Notes: a model not told the origin generated them from the sequence alone. Positions 43,115 to 52,068 are shown, counted from the first letter of the stretch. The stretch: 64,000 nucleotides of DNA from CAWGJF01 sp963822905 (GCA_963822905.1 CAWGJF010000007.1:248001-312000); one strand, 5' to 3'. Numbers and translations are program-made.

Positions 43115-45001
43115 TTACCGTTGAGCGATTAAGGGTAAACGTATTGTAAATGTTGTTCCTTTTCCAATTTCACTTTCCACTTTTATACTTCCATTGTGAT
43201 TATCGATTATTCCCCAGATCACTGCCAAACCAAGCCCAGTTCCCTTTTGTCCTTTTGTAGAAAAGAACGGTTCAAAAATTCTTTCCATATCGTCATTACT
43301 TATTCCGGAACCGGTATCTTTTATTTTTATTTCAACATATTCGCTTAACCCGGATGAATCTACAAAATCCCATTTTTCCCAATCACTGTTTATGGAAGAA
43401 CAGACTTCATAAACTCCCTGCCCGCTTATTTCGAAAGCAAACACTGGGGCCCCGCATTTAGGACATACCTTATTTTGTTCAATAACGGAATTGTTACATT
43501 CCGGACAAACAAACTCGGTATCTTTTGTTATACCAAAATCAATATCAAAATTATTTCGATGCTTACCATAAATAGGATCAAGATGAATGATACCTTCATT
43601 TCCTCCTGAGCGTACTTTGACTTTAATTGCAGGCAATCCGTCAATTTTAAAATCATTATCAATTAGGCTATGCCTTTTTGGACAAGTTGCTTTTTTAACT
43701 TGTGCAATTCCGTAAGGAGAGAGTGAAATCTGATGGGTTGATACAGTGATCGTTCCACCATTTTTTCCAATTGCATCGGAGGCATTCACAAATAAATTAA
43801 TGAATACCTGCTGAATCTGGTTTGCATCAACTGTTATTTTAGAAAGATCAGCATCTAATTCTTTTATAAGTTTTACTTTATTTATTGAAAGCTGATTTTC
43901 AATTACACTAACTGCTTTATCAATAATATCATTAATACTTGCACTGTTTTTTTTGGGAACTGATTGTCGTGCAAAATCAAGCAGGCTTTTAACAATTTCC
44001 CTGCTTCGTAAAGTTTCCCTAACAATAATATTCAGATCTTCCTGGAATTCGGGATTGTCTTTCGTTCGCTTCAGGAGAAAGCTGCTGTATGTTAAAACTC
44101 CGGTAAGCGGATTATTAATTTCGTGTGCAACACCGGCAGCAAGTCTTCCAAGCGAAGCCATCTTATCTGATTGGAAAAGCTGCATTCTTGCTTCTGCAAG
44201 TTTTTTGGTCATGTTATTAAAAGATCTCGCAAGTAACCCTATTTCATCATCATCCTGATCTTTAATCACATAATTAAGATTTCCCATTCCAATTTGTTTT
44301 GTAGCTCCAAGCAAATCATTAACCGGATAGGAAACCCATCTTCTTACAAAAAATCCGATCAAGGTCCCAACCCCAAGAATTGCAACAATCGCAAAGAATA
44401 CAATTTCCCATTCGCTTTTTAAAATAGTTTTATCAACCTCTGCAAGAGAAATTGAAACATCTAAAACTCCGAGCACTTTTTGATTTTGCGGATGTGCATG
44501 ACAATCAGACTGCCAGCAGGATTTTTCATTATAGATTGGAGATATTATTCCGATAACACGGTTTGAATCCGGATTAACCCTGAAAATTCTTGTCCTTTCA
44601 GTGATAGAAATTTGCTCAAGCGGTTTATCTTCTGAATGACAGGCATAACAACTTTCGGCCCTCTTATCAACCATTTTATTAATATTTGTCGAATCGGAGG
44701 AGTAAATAATTTCACCAATTTTGTTAATAATCCTTACATCTCTAATCTGTGGTTGTGTACCGATCGAATTTATGGTTTGCTGAATGCGCTCTCTCTGATT
44801 AAGCATCATATCGTAGCGCGTGCTTGAGATTACAGTTTCAGCAAGCTGATTTGCATGCCTCTCAACTTCTGATATAAGACTGTTGCTTTGTGATTTGACG
44901 TTAAAGTAGGCAAACACACCAATTATAATTAATGATGTTAATGCTACTACAAAAATTAAACGGAACCCTATTTTCTTAAACATTTTTATCTTTCTCATCA
45001 A
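43115..45001 (-). CDS. Haem-binding sensor histidine kinase with zinc-ribbon insertion
   Basis: The protein has 628 residues. After a membrane helix (about 11-32) a periplasmic sensor has two haem motifs: CYACH (118-122) and CWQSDCH (162-168, a Cx4CH form). Helix two (about 199-218), HAMP (about 219-275) and HisKA with H293 in VAHEINNPL follow. The ATPase domain has the N-box NLFVNASDA (about 402-410), but a 125-residue insertion with CPEC (499-502) and CPKC (513-516) precedes the G1 box KDTGSGIS (about 561-568) and FEPFFSTK. It is co-encoded with a cytochrome, a NrfD protein and two GcvH-like regulators, so it probably senses periplasmic redox state. Confidence 0.85.
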   Translation of the reverse strand: MMRKIKMFKKIGFRLIFVVALTSLIIIGVFAYFNVKSQSNSLISEVERHANQLAETVISSTRYDMMLNQRERIQQTINSIGTQPQIRDVRIINKIGEIIYSSDSTNINKMVDKRAESCYACHSEDKPLEQISITERTRIFRVNPDSNRVIGIISPIYNEKSCWQSDCHAHPQNQKVLGVLDVSISLAEVDKTILKSEWEIVFFAIVAILGVGTLIGFFVRRWVSYPVNDLLGATKQIGMGNLNYVIKDQDDDEIGLLARSFNNMTKKLAEARMQLFQSDKMASLGRLAAGVAHEINNPLTGVLTYSSFLLKRTKDNPEFQEDLNIIVRETLRSREIVKSLLDFARQSVPKKNSASINDIIDKAVSVIENQLSINKVKLIKELDADLSKITVDANQIQQVFINLFVNASDAIGKNGGTITVSTHQISLSPYGIAQVKKATCPKRHSLIDNDFKIDGLPAIKVKVRSGGNEGIIHLDPIYGKHRNNFDIDFGITKDTEFVCPECNNSVIEQNKVCPKCGAPVFAFEISGQGVYEVCSSINSDWEKWDFVDSSGLSEYVEIKIKDTGSGISNDDMERIFEPFFSTKGQKGTGLGLAVIWGIIDNHNGSIKVESEIGKGTTFTIRLPLIAQR

Positions 45002-45056
45002 TCAAAAACATCTCATTCATCTACCAAACAAGTTTGCAAGTTTTTCTTATTCAATA

Positions 45057-46181
45057 TCATTTCTTTACAACTTTAACTAGTGTACCAGGTTTATCATTTG
45101 GAAAACTTTTATCATCATGACAGTTTGTACAGTCTGGTTTATTCGCAAAATTATTTTCAAGATGACAATCTTCACACTCTAATTCGGAATGTGTTTCGTT
45201 AAGTTTTAGTCCGGTTTTAACATGCTGGAATGAACCATCAGTAAATTCTTTATGACAAGATGTGCAGTTATTATTCAGTTTAACAAACTTATTATTCGCT
45301 CCGTGACACTTTTTACATTCAAGCTTTTCGTGGAACCTGTTTAGGGCCCAGCCTGTACTTAATTTATGATTAAATTCCCCGGCTGGTTTATCCATATGGC
45401 ATTTTGTGCATTCGTCATTTTCATGACATTTAAAACAAGGCTGGTGATGTTCTGAAACGGTCTTAGTAATTTTTTCAGGAAGATTGGAGGAAATAGGTTT
45501 TACTTTTTCACTGTCATGACATCTTGTACAACTATCGTTTTGATGACAGCTTATGCATTCAGCACCGAAAAGTTTCGTGTGTTCATTGTGGAAGAACGTA
45601 ACAATCTTTCCTTCATCGTAGTTTGTTTCATAAATTAATTTTTCAGGTTCATTTATTGCAGGATGGTTTATATCCTTAATTACTTTCTGTGTTACTTTTA
45701 CTCCTTTTTGAACATGGCAGGAATTGCAATCCGTAGAATGACTCCATTCTTTATGACAGCTTATACACTGTCTGTGAAATGCGGCTTCCAGATCAGGTTT
45801 ACTTATATCTTCCCTTTTTCTTTCAACACTATGACAATCGGCGCATTTGACAATCGGACTGGAAGTGTTGTAATGATGACAGTTTGCACATCCACCGGAC
45901 ATTTCAGACATCTGTGCATGAACTTTGTGTGAGAAAGTTACAGGTTGATATTTATCAACAAGTTTATCTATTGTAATTACATCCGGTCCCTCTTCTGCTG
46001 TTTGATGAACCGTGATCATTTCATTTCTTGGACAAGCTACCAAACACGGATCCTGTTTAGTTGGAACATCACAAACGTGGCATGTTTTACAAGTAATATT
46101 TTGTAAAGAATGATCTTTACTAATTGTCTGTGCAAGAGTGATAGTTGAAAAAATTAGTATTCCGAGAATTACCGCTTTCAT
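45057..46181 (-). CDS. Periplasmic 13-haem c-type cytochrome
   Basis: The protein has 374 residues with a signal peptide (about 1-17, TLAQ). I count 13 CXXCH motifs. Near the N-terminus CKTCHVCDVPTKQDPCLVACPR combines a haem site with three further cysteines, a motif also known from cytochrome subunits of NrfD-type complexes, and it may bind an extra centre. It lies 11 bases after the NrfD-like gene and 55 bases before the haem kinase gene. It probably takes electrons from the quinone pool by way of the ferredoxin and NrfD proteins. Confidence 0.9.
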   Translation of the reverse strand: MKAVILGILIFSTITLAQTISKDHSLQNITCKTCHVCDVPTKQDPCLVACPRNEMITVHQTAEEGPDVITIDKLVDKYQPVTFSHKVHAQMSEMSGGCANCHHYNTSSPIVKCADCHSVERKREDISKPDLEAAFHRQCISCHKEWSHSTDCNSCHVQKGVKVTQKVIKDINHPAINEPEKLIYETNYDEGKIVTFFHNEHTKLFGAECISCHQNDSCTRCHDSEKVKPISSNLPEKITKTVSEHHQPCFKCHENDECTKCHMDKPAGEFNHKLSTGWALNRFHEKLECKKCHGANNKFVKLNNNCTSCHKEFTDGSFQHVKTGLKLNETHSELECEDCHLENNFANKPDCTNCHDDKSFPNDKPGTLVKVVKK

Positions 46182-46192
46182 AATTTTACCTT

Positions 46193-47428
46193 CTATCCCT
46201 TAATAGTGTATTTTGCTTTTATACTAAATCTTTTATCCGGCAGACTTATAACCGGGAAGTTGAGAACAATAAACCTGTAAATGAGTACTAATAACGCAAC
46301 GAATCCAACAGTCACCGATATTTCTCCAATTGATGGGAAATATGAACCAAATGAATATGGTGGCGTATAGGCAACAACAAAGTTATTAATCCTGTTAAGA
46401 AGAACGCCGAATATTACAAGCGAAGATGCTGTAAAAAGTAATCCCGGAGATTTCAAAACCTTTTTCGATAAAAACATTCTTAAAGGAATTATTATTCCAA
46501 CTACAACTTCAATTGTAAACATTACACTCGCAGTGTTGAATTCGGTCAGGTAGACAAAAGTTTCCCTGATCATCATATCGCCAATTTTAAATGCGAGATA
46601 AACTCCTAAAAGAGGAGCGATTGTATATCCAAGTGGCGTTAACACTTCCATTTCTATTTTCGTCCCAAAAGATTTTGATGCTAACATCGATTCAAAAATT
46701 ACCATTGGGAAGCCAACAGAGATTGCTGATACTAAAAACAAAAGTGGCAGTACCGGTGTTTGCCAGAGAGGATGCATTTTAGGTCCGGCAATAACCATTA
46801 ATGTTCCTAAAGAGGATTGATGAAGTGTTGAAAGTACAACACCAAGAATGATAAATATGAATATTGTTTTATTAAGTGCTTTATCTAAAACTCTTAAAAT
46901 CTTATCCAGAGGCTTATTCAGAAAAGATAAAAATCCTTTTAAATTCAGTCTACCAATAAATCTTTCAGTTACAATTGGAAGAAATTCTATATAAAGAACT
47001 GTTACGTACATCATTACACAAATACCGACTTCAAACAATGCTGAATTACCATTCCACATAAATATCGGGTGCCAGATATCATACCACCTTCCTAAATCGA
47101 CAAAAACTCCCAACGCAACAAAAGTGTAGCCAAGCATTGCTGTGAGTAATGCCGGTCTGACAATAGAATGATATTGATCACGGTGCATGATGTGTCCGAG
47201 CGCAGCAGAAGTAAATCCACCTGCTGCAAGTGCAACACCAGCAGCAACATCAATTCCGATCCAGATTCCCCACGGATATTGGTTATTTAAATTTGTAACT
47301 AAGCCGATACCGAAAATAAATCTTGCTGCAAGAAATGCTAATCCATTAATTGCAATTATGCACAAAACAATTACACCGGGTGTAAAAAACTTTTTTTGAA
47401 TTGGAACAGGTTTTAAATATTCTGACAT
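46193..47428 (-). CDS. NrfD/HybB-like quinone-interacting membrane protein
   Basis: The protein has 411 residues and about ten membrane helices. YPWGIWIGIDVAAGVALAAGGF and ALGHIMHRDQYHSIVRPALL are typical of the HybB/NrfD family. Such proteins carry a quinone site and no haem, and pair with a periplasmic four-cluster ferredoxin; that partner is encoded one base upstream. It should oxidise menaquinol, or reduce menaquinone, in exchange with the cytochrome. No molybdopterin or hydrogenase catalytic subunit is nearby. Confidence 0.88.
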   Translation of the reverse strand: MSEYLKPVPIQKKFFTPGVIVLCIIAINGLAFLAARFIFGIGLVTNLNNQYPWGIWIGIDVAAGVALAAGGFTSAALGHIMHRDQYHSIVRPALLTAMLGYTFVALGVFVDLGRWYDIWHPIFMWNGNSALFEVGICVMMYVTVLYIEFLPIVTERFIGRLNLKGFLSFLNKPLDKILRVLDKALNKTIFIFIILGVVLSTLHQSSLGTLMVIAGPKMHPLWQTPVLPLLFLVSAISVGFPMVIFESMLASKSFGTKIEMEVLTPLGYTIAPLLGVYLAFKIGDMMIRETFVYLTEFNTASVMFTIEVVVGIIIPLRMFLSKKVLKSPGLLFTASSLVIFGVLLNRINNFVVAYTPPYSFGSYFPSIGEISVTVGFVALLVLIYRFIVLNFPVISLPDKRFSIKAKYTIKG

Positions 47429-47429
47429 C

Positions 47430-48338
47430 TTATTCCTCCTCTCCTTCGCTTGCTTTTTTCTTTTTACTCAGCCACATAATTCCACCAAGCAAAGCGTATA
47501 AGGACGCTGGAGGAACGAAATAGGCAAATATTCCGTGTTGAATGGATTCTGATACACCAGGAGCTGCATTTTTACCAAGATTTGGAAGAGCTTTTGTTTT
47601 TGCTAAATCCTGTCCGGCAAGGTAAAGCCAGGCTGTGCCACCAACTTCATTTTCTCCATAGATATAATCAATATATCTGTCAGGATATTTTTTAATTTTT
47701 TCTCTTGCAATTTTTATCAGATCATTTCTTGGTCCATATGTTAAAGTTTCGACAGGACAAATATCAACACAGGCAGGAAGTAAACCTTCTTTAGTTCGTT
47801 CAAAACAAAAATCACATTTTCTTATCTGAGGATTTAAAGCTTTATCATATTCAAACGATGGAATCTGGAACGGGCACGCAACCATACAGTAACGACATCC
47901 AATACATTTATCAGTATCCCAAACCACTGAGCCGTTTTCTTTTTTTGAAAAAGCTCCAACAATGCATGCTGAAACACAGGCAGGATGATCACAGTGCATA
48001 CATTGAACTTTAACATCAATTGGAGAATTAAGTTCTTTTTTACTCTCGTATTGATTAACAACAGTTAAAGCTAAAGGATCCGGTCGACGCATCTCTTTGA
48101 AAACAGATTTATTATCATAGCTGGATAAATCTCCTGCTGGTAAATCGTGAGCTGTTTTACATGCCCACTCGCAATTTCTACAGCCGATACAAACTGTTGT
48201 ATCTACAAGAACTCCCATCCGGTCTTCGGATAAAATATTCTCTGGTGCTGCTTGTGCTGATTTGGTAGGAATTCCGGCAACTGTAGCAGTTAATAAACCG
48301 GCAGTTTTAATGAAGTTTCTACGACTTTGTTTTTCCAT
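47430..48338 (-). CDS. Tat-exported four-cluster ferredoxin (HybA-like)
   Basis: The protein has 302 residues. The Tat signal is SRRNFIKTAG (about 5-14). Four iron-sulfur motifs are present: CIGCRNCEWACK, CMHCDHPACVSAC, CIGCRYCMVACP and CDFCFERTKEGLLPACVDICP. A C-terminal membrane helix (about 270-290) is followed by a charged tail, as in HybA. It should sit on the periplasmic side, hold four clusters and pass electrons between NrfD-like protein and cytochrome. It is the first gene of the six-gene operon. Confidence 0.9.
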   Translation of the reverse strand: MEKQSRRNFIKTAGLLTATVAGIPTKSAQAAPENILSEDRMGVLVDTTVCIGCRNCEWACKTAHDLPAGDLSSYDNKSVFKEMRRPDPLALTVVNQYESKKELNSPIDVKVQCMHCDHPACVSACIVGAFSKKENGSVVWDTDKCIGCRYCMVACPFQIPSFEYDKALNPQIRKCDFCFERTKEGLLPACVDICPVETLTYGPRNDLIKIAREKIKKYPDRYIDYIYGENEVGGTAWLYLAGQDLAKTKALPNLGKNAAPGVSESIQHGIFAYFVPPASLYALLGGIMWLSKKKKASEGEEE

Positions 48339-48361
48339 ATTTCCCCTGAAAAGGCTTTATT

Positions 48362-48397
48362 TTACAACAATATTTGTAATAAACATTACCATGTTTA
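48362..48397. promoter_or_regulatory. Inverted repeats before the ferredoxin/NrfD operon
   Basis: TTACAA-N6-TTGTAA (48362-48379) and TAAACAT-TACC-ATGTTTA (48380-48397) adjoin each other 24-60 bases before the minus-strand start. They may be operator sites for the operon. The regulator is not evident. Confidence 0.3.
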
Positions 48398-48815
48398 CAA
48401 AATATAAGCCAATGCAAACCGTTGCAATTATCAACAGTTCCTATTAGAAATTTTCATAACGAATAAATCTAAAATATGAATTCTTGTAAATGGGAAAAAC
48501 TTGCTAAAACGCAAGAAATTGATAGGATCATTAAATGAATTATAGAATAAATCAATGCCCGCCACAAAAACCGCAACGGGCATATGATTCGCCATTCTTC
48601 AGAGAGCTTGATAACACCCCCATTTTGTCATACAACCACAGAGCTGTGGCTTCGACCTTTTTTGTCCTTATTTCCACCCAAGAAACAGGACTGGAGAGAA
48701 CAAGTGTGTCAACTAACTATTTTAATCGCCTCCCAAGGTGCCTCCCGGATTAAAACTTAACAAATCAAATTTTCAATGATCTAACACCAACATAATGAAG
48801 AAATTTCACATCATC

Positions 48816-48875
48816 ATTAGTACATGTACTAATAAAATTTCCGGATTTGATGAAAATAGTTAGTACATGTACTAA
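48816..48875. promoter_or_regulatory. Palindrome pair A (TTAGTACATGTACTAA, two copies)
   Basis: A perfect palindrome ATTAGTACATGTACTAAT lies at 48816-48833, and TTAGTACATGTACTAA recurs at 48860-48875. The centres are 43 bases apart, about four helical turns. The pair lies about 155 bases before the kinase start at 49030. The same pair with the same spacing occurs at 52008-52068. They look like operator sites for a dimeric regulator that binds cooperatively. Confidence 0.75.
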
Positions 48876-49029
48876 ACTAAAAATTTGCTTAATACTATGT
48901 TTAAGTGTTATTATCAGGTAATAAATAATTGAAATAGTTAGAATAATTGAATTATTTGGATAAAATGTCTTATTAGACATTAAAATTCGGTTATAGGAAA
49001 ATTTTATTGAGATACAAGGATTTTAAACA

Positions 49030-50241
49030 TTGCAAGATTTTGGTTTAAATAAATATTTTGAGTTTTTCTTCAGCATTTATAATCCTGTTTTTCTTTCACT
49101 TATTTTCTTTATGCTGCTTTTTCTTGTTGCATTTATATCTTACAGATATATTTATCAACCCCTTTTAGTCAAGCACAGTGAAGAAAAAGAAAACCTTGAA
49201 CTAAAGAATGCAAAACTGCTAACGTTATTTTCTGAGTTAGATCCGAATCCTATAATCAAGCTCAACCCTAAAGGGGATATAGTAGAAATAAATAAATCCG
49301 CAAAAGAAAATTTTAGAATTGACATAACTTCAAAAAGAAATATCAATTCTGTAATTGAATCCTTTGAAATTGATTTGAAGGATTTGATTGCTAAAAATAA
49401 CTCCACTGTATTTACCCGTGTTATAAATGAAAAATTTTATGAAATTAATATTCATGGAATTTCTTTACTTGATATGACACAATTGTATTTTTATGACAGA
49501 ACTGAAAACAAAAAACACGATGAGCAGATGCATACCTATCAGAAACTTCTAAAGCAATCTTCCGCTCAGTTATCAACTGTTTTGGAAGAAGAGAGAAGCA
49601 AACTTGCTGGTTTGTTACATGATTCTGTAGGTCAAAACTTGTTATTAATTCGATTAAGCCTTCAAAAGCTGAAAAAATTAAATCCTAATGGAAATGCAGC
49701 TGAGGAGTTCGAAAGCACCTTTTCTCTTTTAGATGATACTGTTACGGAAATAAAGGAAATTGCTCGTAGAATCAGGCCTCTAAGCCTCGATGAGCTTGGA
49801 TTAAATACCGTTCTCGCATCAATTTGTAAAAAGGTTTCAAAAGAAAGCTCAATAATTTCTCATATCCATCTATTGGATGATACTGTAAAAATTCCTAAAG
49901 AATTGGAAGTCTGTATTTATAGAGTTACACAGGAATCGCTTAATAATATTATGAAACATTCCAAAGCCAAAAACTTTACAATTAATCTGAATGTTGAAGA
50001 TGATTCAATTTCACTTGTCATTTCAGATGATGGAATCGGTTTTAAACCAACAATTCTATTTAATGAAAAATACATTTCAGAAGGAATGGGTCTTTTAAAT
50101 ATGCAGGAAAATGTTGAACGGCTTGGAGGAACATTTTATATTGAGTCTAAAATAGATAAAGGTTGTGCATTAATTATTAATTTTCCATTTAAACAAACAA
50201 ATGATGAAAAAAGAATTAACTATAAGAGTGCTGGTCGCTGA
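49030..50241 (+). CDS. Membrane sensor histidine kinase (LiaS/NarX type)
   Basis: The protein has 403 residues from a TTG start with AAGGA nine bases upstream. A membrane helix (about 14-38) is followed by a PAS-like domain (about 55-165), a HisKA_3 dimer and phosphorylation domain with histidine in KLAGLLHDSVGQNLLLI (about 198), and an HATPase with CIYRVTQESLNNIMKHSKA and SDDGIGFKP. It overlaps the NarL-type regulator gene by 41 bases, so the two are a kinase/regulator pair. The signal is not known. Confidence 0.9.
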   Translation: MQDFGLNKYFEFFFSIYNPVFLSLIFFMLLFLVAFISYRYIYQPLLVKHSEEKENLELKNAKLLTLFSELDPNPIIKLNPKGDIVEINKSAKENFRIDITSKRNINSVIESFEIDLKDLIAKNNSTVFTRVINEKFYEINIHGISLLDMTQLYFYDRTENKKHDEQMHTYQKLLKQSSAQLSTVLEEERSKLAGLLHDSVGQNLLLIRLSLQKLKKLNPNGNAAEEFESTFSLLDDTVTEIKEIARRIRPLSLDELGLNTVLASICKKVSKESSIISHIHLLDDTVKIPKELEVCIYRVTQESLNNIMKHSKAKNFTINLNVEDDSISLVISDDGIGFKPTILFNEKYISEGMGLLNMQENVERLGGTFYIESKIDKGCALIINFPFKQTNDEKRINYKSAGR

Positions 50242-50884
50242 TGATCATAAACTTTTCAGATCCGGCATAATCAGGCTGCTGCAGGATCATCCAAACATAT
50301 ATATTCTTGGAGAAGCTGAAAATGGAACTGAACTTGTGAATAAATACTTTGAAGTAAATCCGGATATTGTGCTTGCCGATATTGCAATGCCGCAAATGTC
50401 CGGACTTGAAGCGGTTTCTAAAATAAAAGAAAAAGATCCGGAAGTAAAAGCATTATTTTTGTCAATGTATGATACTGATGAATATATCTACAAAGTACTT
50501 AAATCGGGTGGTTTGGGATTGGTAAATAAAAATATAATGGAAGGCGAATTAGTTTATGCACTTGAAAAGGTTTATGATGGAGGGAAATACTTCCGCGGTA
50601 AATGGGATGAGCAAAAACTTGAACAACTTATAAATGAATTTGAATCTGATGGTGTAAGTGACAAGAAAATTTATCAGCTTGAAGAGATTTCCCATATTGA
50701 AGAACAAATTTTAAGGTGTATTAACCAGGGTTTAAATAGCAAAGAAATTGCTGATAAGTTAAAAACAAGCAAAAAAAGTGTGGATTATTACAGGTCAGGT
50801 ATAATGAAAAAATTTGTACTTAAAACACGTTCCGATCTGGTTCGCTTTGCTTTTCTATACTTTAATAAAGAAAAAGAACTATAA
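50201..50884 (+). CDS. NarL/LuxR-type response regulator
   Basis: The protein has 227 residues. The receiver has D in IVLADIAMPQMSG, T/S in FLSMYDTDEY and K in GLVNKNIMEGEL. The C-terminal domain (about 160-220) is a LuxR helix-turn-helix with ILRCINQGLNSKEIADKLKTSKKSVDYYRSGIMKKF. It is co-encoded with the kinase. It is a candidate to bind the palindrome pairs around the cassette, although classic NarL sites differ. Confidence 0.9.
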   Translation: MMKKELTIRVLVADDHKLFRSGIIRLLQDHPNIYILGEAENGTELVNKYFEVNPDIVLADIAMPQMSGLEAVSKIKEKDPEVKALFLSMYDTDEYIYKVLKSGGLGLVNKNIMEGELVYALEKVYDGGKYFRGKWDEQKLEQLINEFESDGVSDKKIYQLEEISHIEEQILRCINQGLNSKEIADKLKTSKKSVDYYRSGIMKKFVLKTRSDLVRFAFLYFNKEKEL

Positions 50885-50988
50885 ATAATTTAACACGTAT
50901 TTATCCATATTGAGTAACTATTTATTTCTTAATTGTAAAAACTAACTGTAAAACTAATTTTTATAAAGCAAAATAATATGAGGATATC

Positions 50989-51384
50989 ATGTCAACTTAC
51001 GGACAAATTTTTTCTGCACAGGGCGCAAACCAGAATTTTGGACCTGTACAAAACTCAATCCAAATACCTGTTTCTGTTGTTAAACCCTTATTAGGCACTT
51101 GTGGAACTTCAATAATGTTTAAAGTCATTAATAATCAGGTAATTGTTCTCGACAGTCATAGAAACGTAATTTATCCACCATCATCTTCGCCTATAAGCTC
51201 GGCTGTAGTTTTTTCACTATATACAACAAGTGTCTTAAAAAGCCTGCTTGATCAGGGCAGCGGACAAAATATTGAGGTTCAGGAAAGAACTTCTGTATTA
51301 TCAATAGGATATGGTGATAAGGTAATGGAAGTGAGTACATTATGTCCCCCAACTTGTTCATCTGATAATATCGACACACTTTAA
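50989..51384 (+). CDS. Small protein of unknown function in the kinase cassette
   Basis: The protein has 131 residues with no signal peptide or membrane helix. QNSIQIPVSVVKPLLGTCGTSIMFKVINNQVIVLD suggests a beta-rich soluble fold. The C-terminus has CPPTCSSDNIDTL, with two close cysteines. I recognise no family. It has its own ribosome site (GAGGAT) and ends one base before the membrane protein gene, so the two are probably translated together. Its position after a two-component pair suggests a target or an accessory of that pair. Confidence 0.55.
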   Translation: MSTYGQIFSAQGANQNFGPVQNSIQIPVSVVKPLLGTCGTSIMFKVINNQVIVLDSHRNVIYPPSSSPISSAVVFSLYTTSVLKSLLDQGSGQNIEVQERTSVLSIGYGDKVMEVSTLCPPTCSSDNIDTL

Positions 51385-51385
51385 A

Positions 51386-51976
51386 ATGGCAATTGCTGTA
51401 ATTATTCAATATATATCAATGTTCTTTTGGTTTCTTACACCAATCAGACAATTTAAAGAAAGATTTTTTGTATATTTTTTGATTTTAGCTCTGTCAGATC
51501 CGTTAAACTTAGTTGCCCTTCATATTTTTCACATAAGTAACTATTATATCCATCCTATTGCTGCCGTCTTATTAATATATTCAATTGATTTTTCATTAAA
51601 TAACATAAAAAAGTATTGGTATTTTCATTTTTTATTCATCACTGCATTTATTGCCGGATTATTTTTGATTCAAAATCGACTTCACTTAATAATCATTTTA
51701 CATATAATAATTATATTTAAGTTTTTGAAAATAGCTTTTGTATCGTTTTATAAATATAATGCTATTAACGTTTTCTTGTTTGTCTTGGTTTTTTATGAAC
51801 TTTTAATGGTAATTAATTTATTAGTTTTTCTTAATAATTATGATATTAAAGTTATATTCTATTATTCAACAGTTTTATTTGAAAGTATAATCGCAATCTT
51901 TTTCACTATCTTCAGAGAAGATAATCCTCGTCTTAAAATTAAACTCAAAATCACTCCTCAATCTTCCATCCACTAA
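51386..51976 (+). CDS. Membrane protein of unknown function in the kinase cassette
   Basis: The protein has 196 residues and about six predicted helices filled with isoleucine, leucine and phenylalanine. FFWFLTPIRQFKERFFVYFLILALSDP is the amphipathic start. It resembles the membrane part of multi-helix sensor proteins but has no kinase domain. It begins one base after the 131-residue protein. A terminator hairpin follows directly. No function can be given. Confidence 0.55.
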   Translation: MAIAVIIQYISMFFWFLTPIRQFKERFFVYFLILALSDPLNLVALHIFHISNYYIHPIAAVLLIYSIDFSLNNIKKYWYFHFLFITAFIAGLFLIQNRLHLIIILHIIIIFKFLKIAFVSFYKYNAINVFLFVLVFYELLMVINLLVFLNNYDIKVIFYYSTVLFESIIAIFFTIFREDNPRLKIKLKITPQSSIH

Positions 51977-51979
51977 TTG

Positions 51980-51998
51980 CTCAATTTTGAGGTTTTTT
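51980..51998 (+). terminator. Intrinsic terminator after the kinase cassette
   Basis: CTCAA and TTGAG flank a TT loop, followed by G and a run of seven T. It ends the operon that begins at 49030. Confidence 0.65.
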
Positions 51999-52007
51999 TA
52001 TTCCTCC

Positions 52008-52068
52008 TTTAGTACATGTACTAAAGATTTTTAGCTTCGGACAAAATTTTATTAGTACATGTACTAAT
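52008..52068. promoter_or_regulatory. Palindrome pair B (TTAGTACATGTACTAA, two copies)
   Basis: Perfect 18-bp palindromes TTTAGTACATGTACTAAA (52008-52025) and ATTAGTACATGTACTAAT (52051-52068) have centres 43 bases apart, exactly as in pair A. They lie about 90 bases before the DUF3892 gene and just after the terminator of the kinase operon. They suggest that both transcription units belong to one regulon. Confidence 0.75.

Larger units (their letters stand above)
48339..49029. other. Long intergenic region with dyad elements
   Basis: This 691-bp region separates two divergent operons and holds no convincing gene. Next to the minus-strand gene it has TTACAA-N6-TTGTAA (48362-48379) and the hairpin TAAACAT-TACC-ATGTTTA (48380-48397). 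Next to the plus-strand kinase it has the palindrome pair listed separately and ATGTCT-TATT-AGACAT (48965-48980). Confidence 0.5.

Noticed and set aside
41087..45001. Glycine cleavage system genes
   Set aside because: The GcvH-like parts lack the lipoyl lysine and are fused to receivers; no gcvP or gcvT is nearby.
48535..48753. Plus-strand 72-codon frame in the gap before the kinase operon
   Set aside because: The translation is proline- and arginine-rich, unlike its neighbours, without ribosome site or family pattern.
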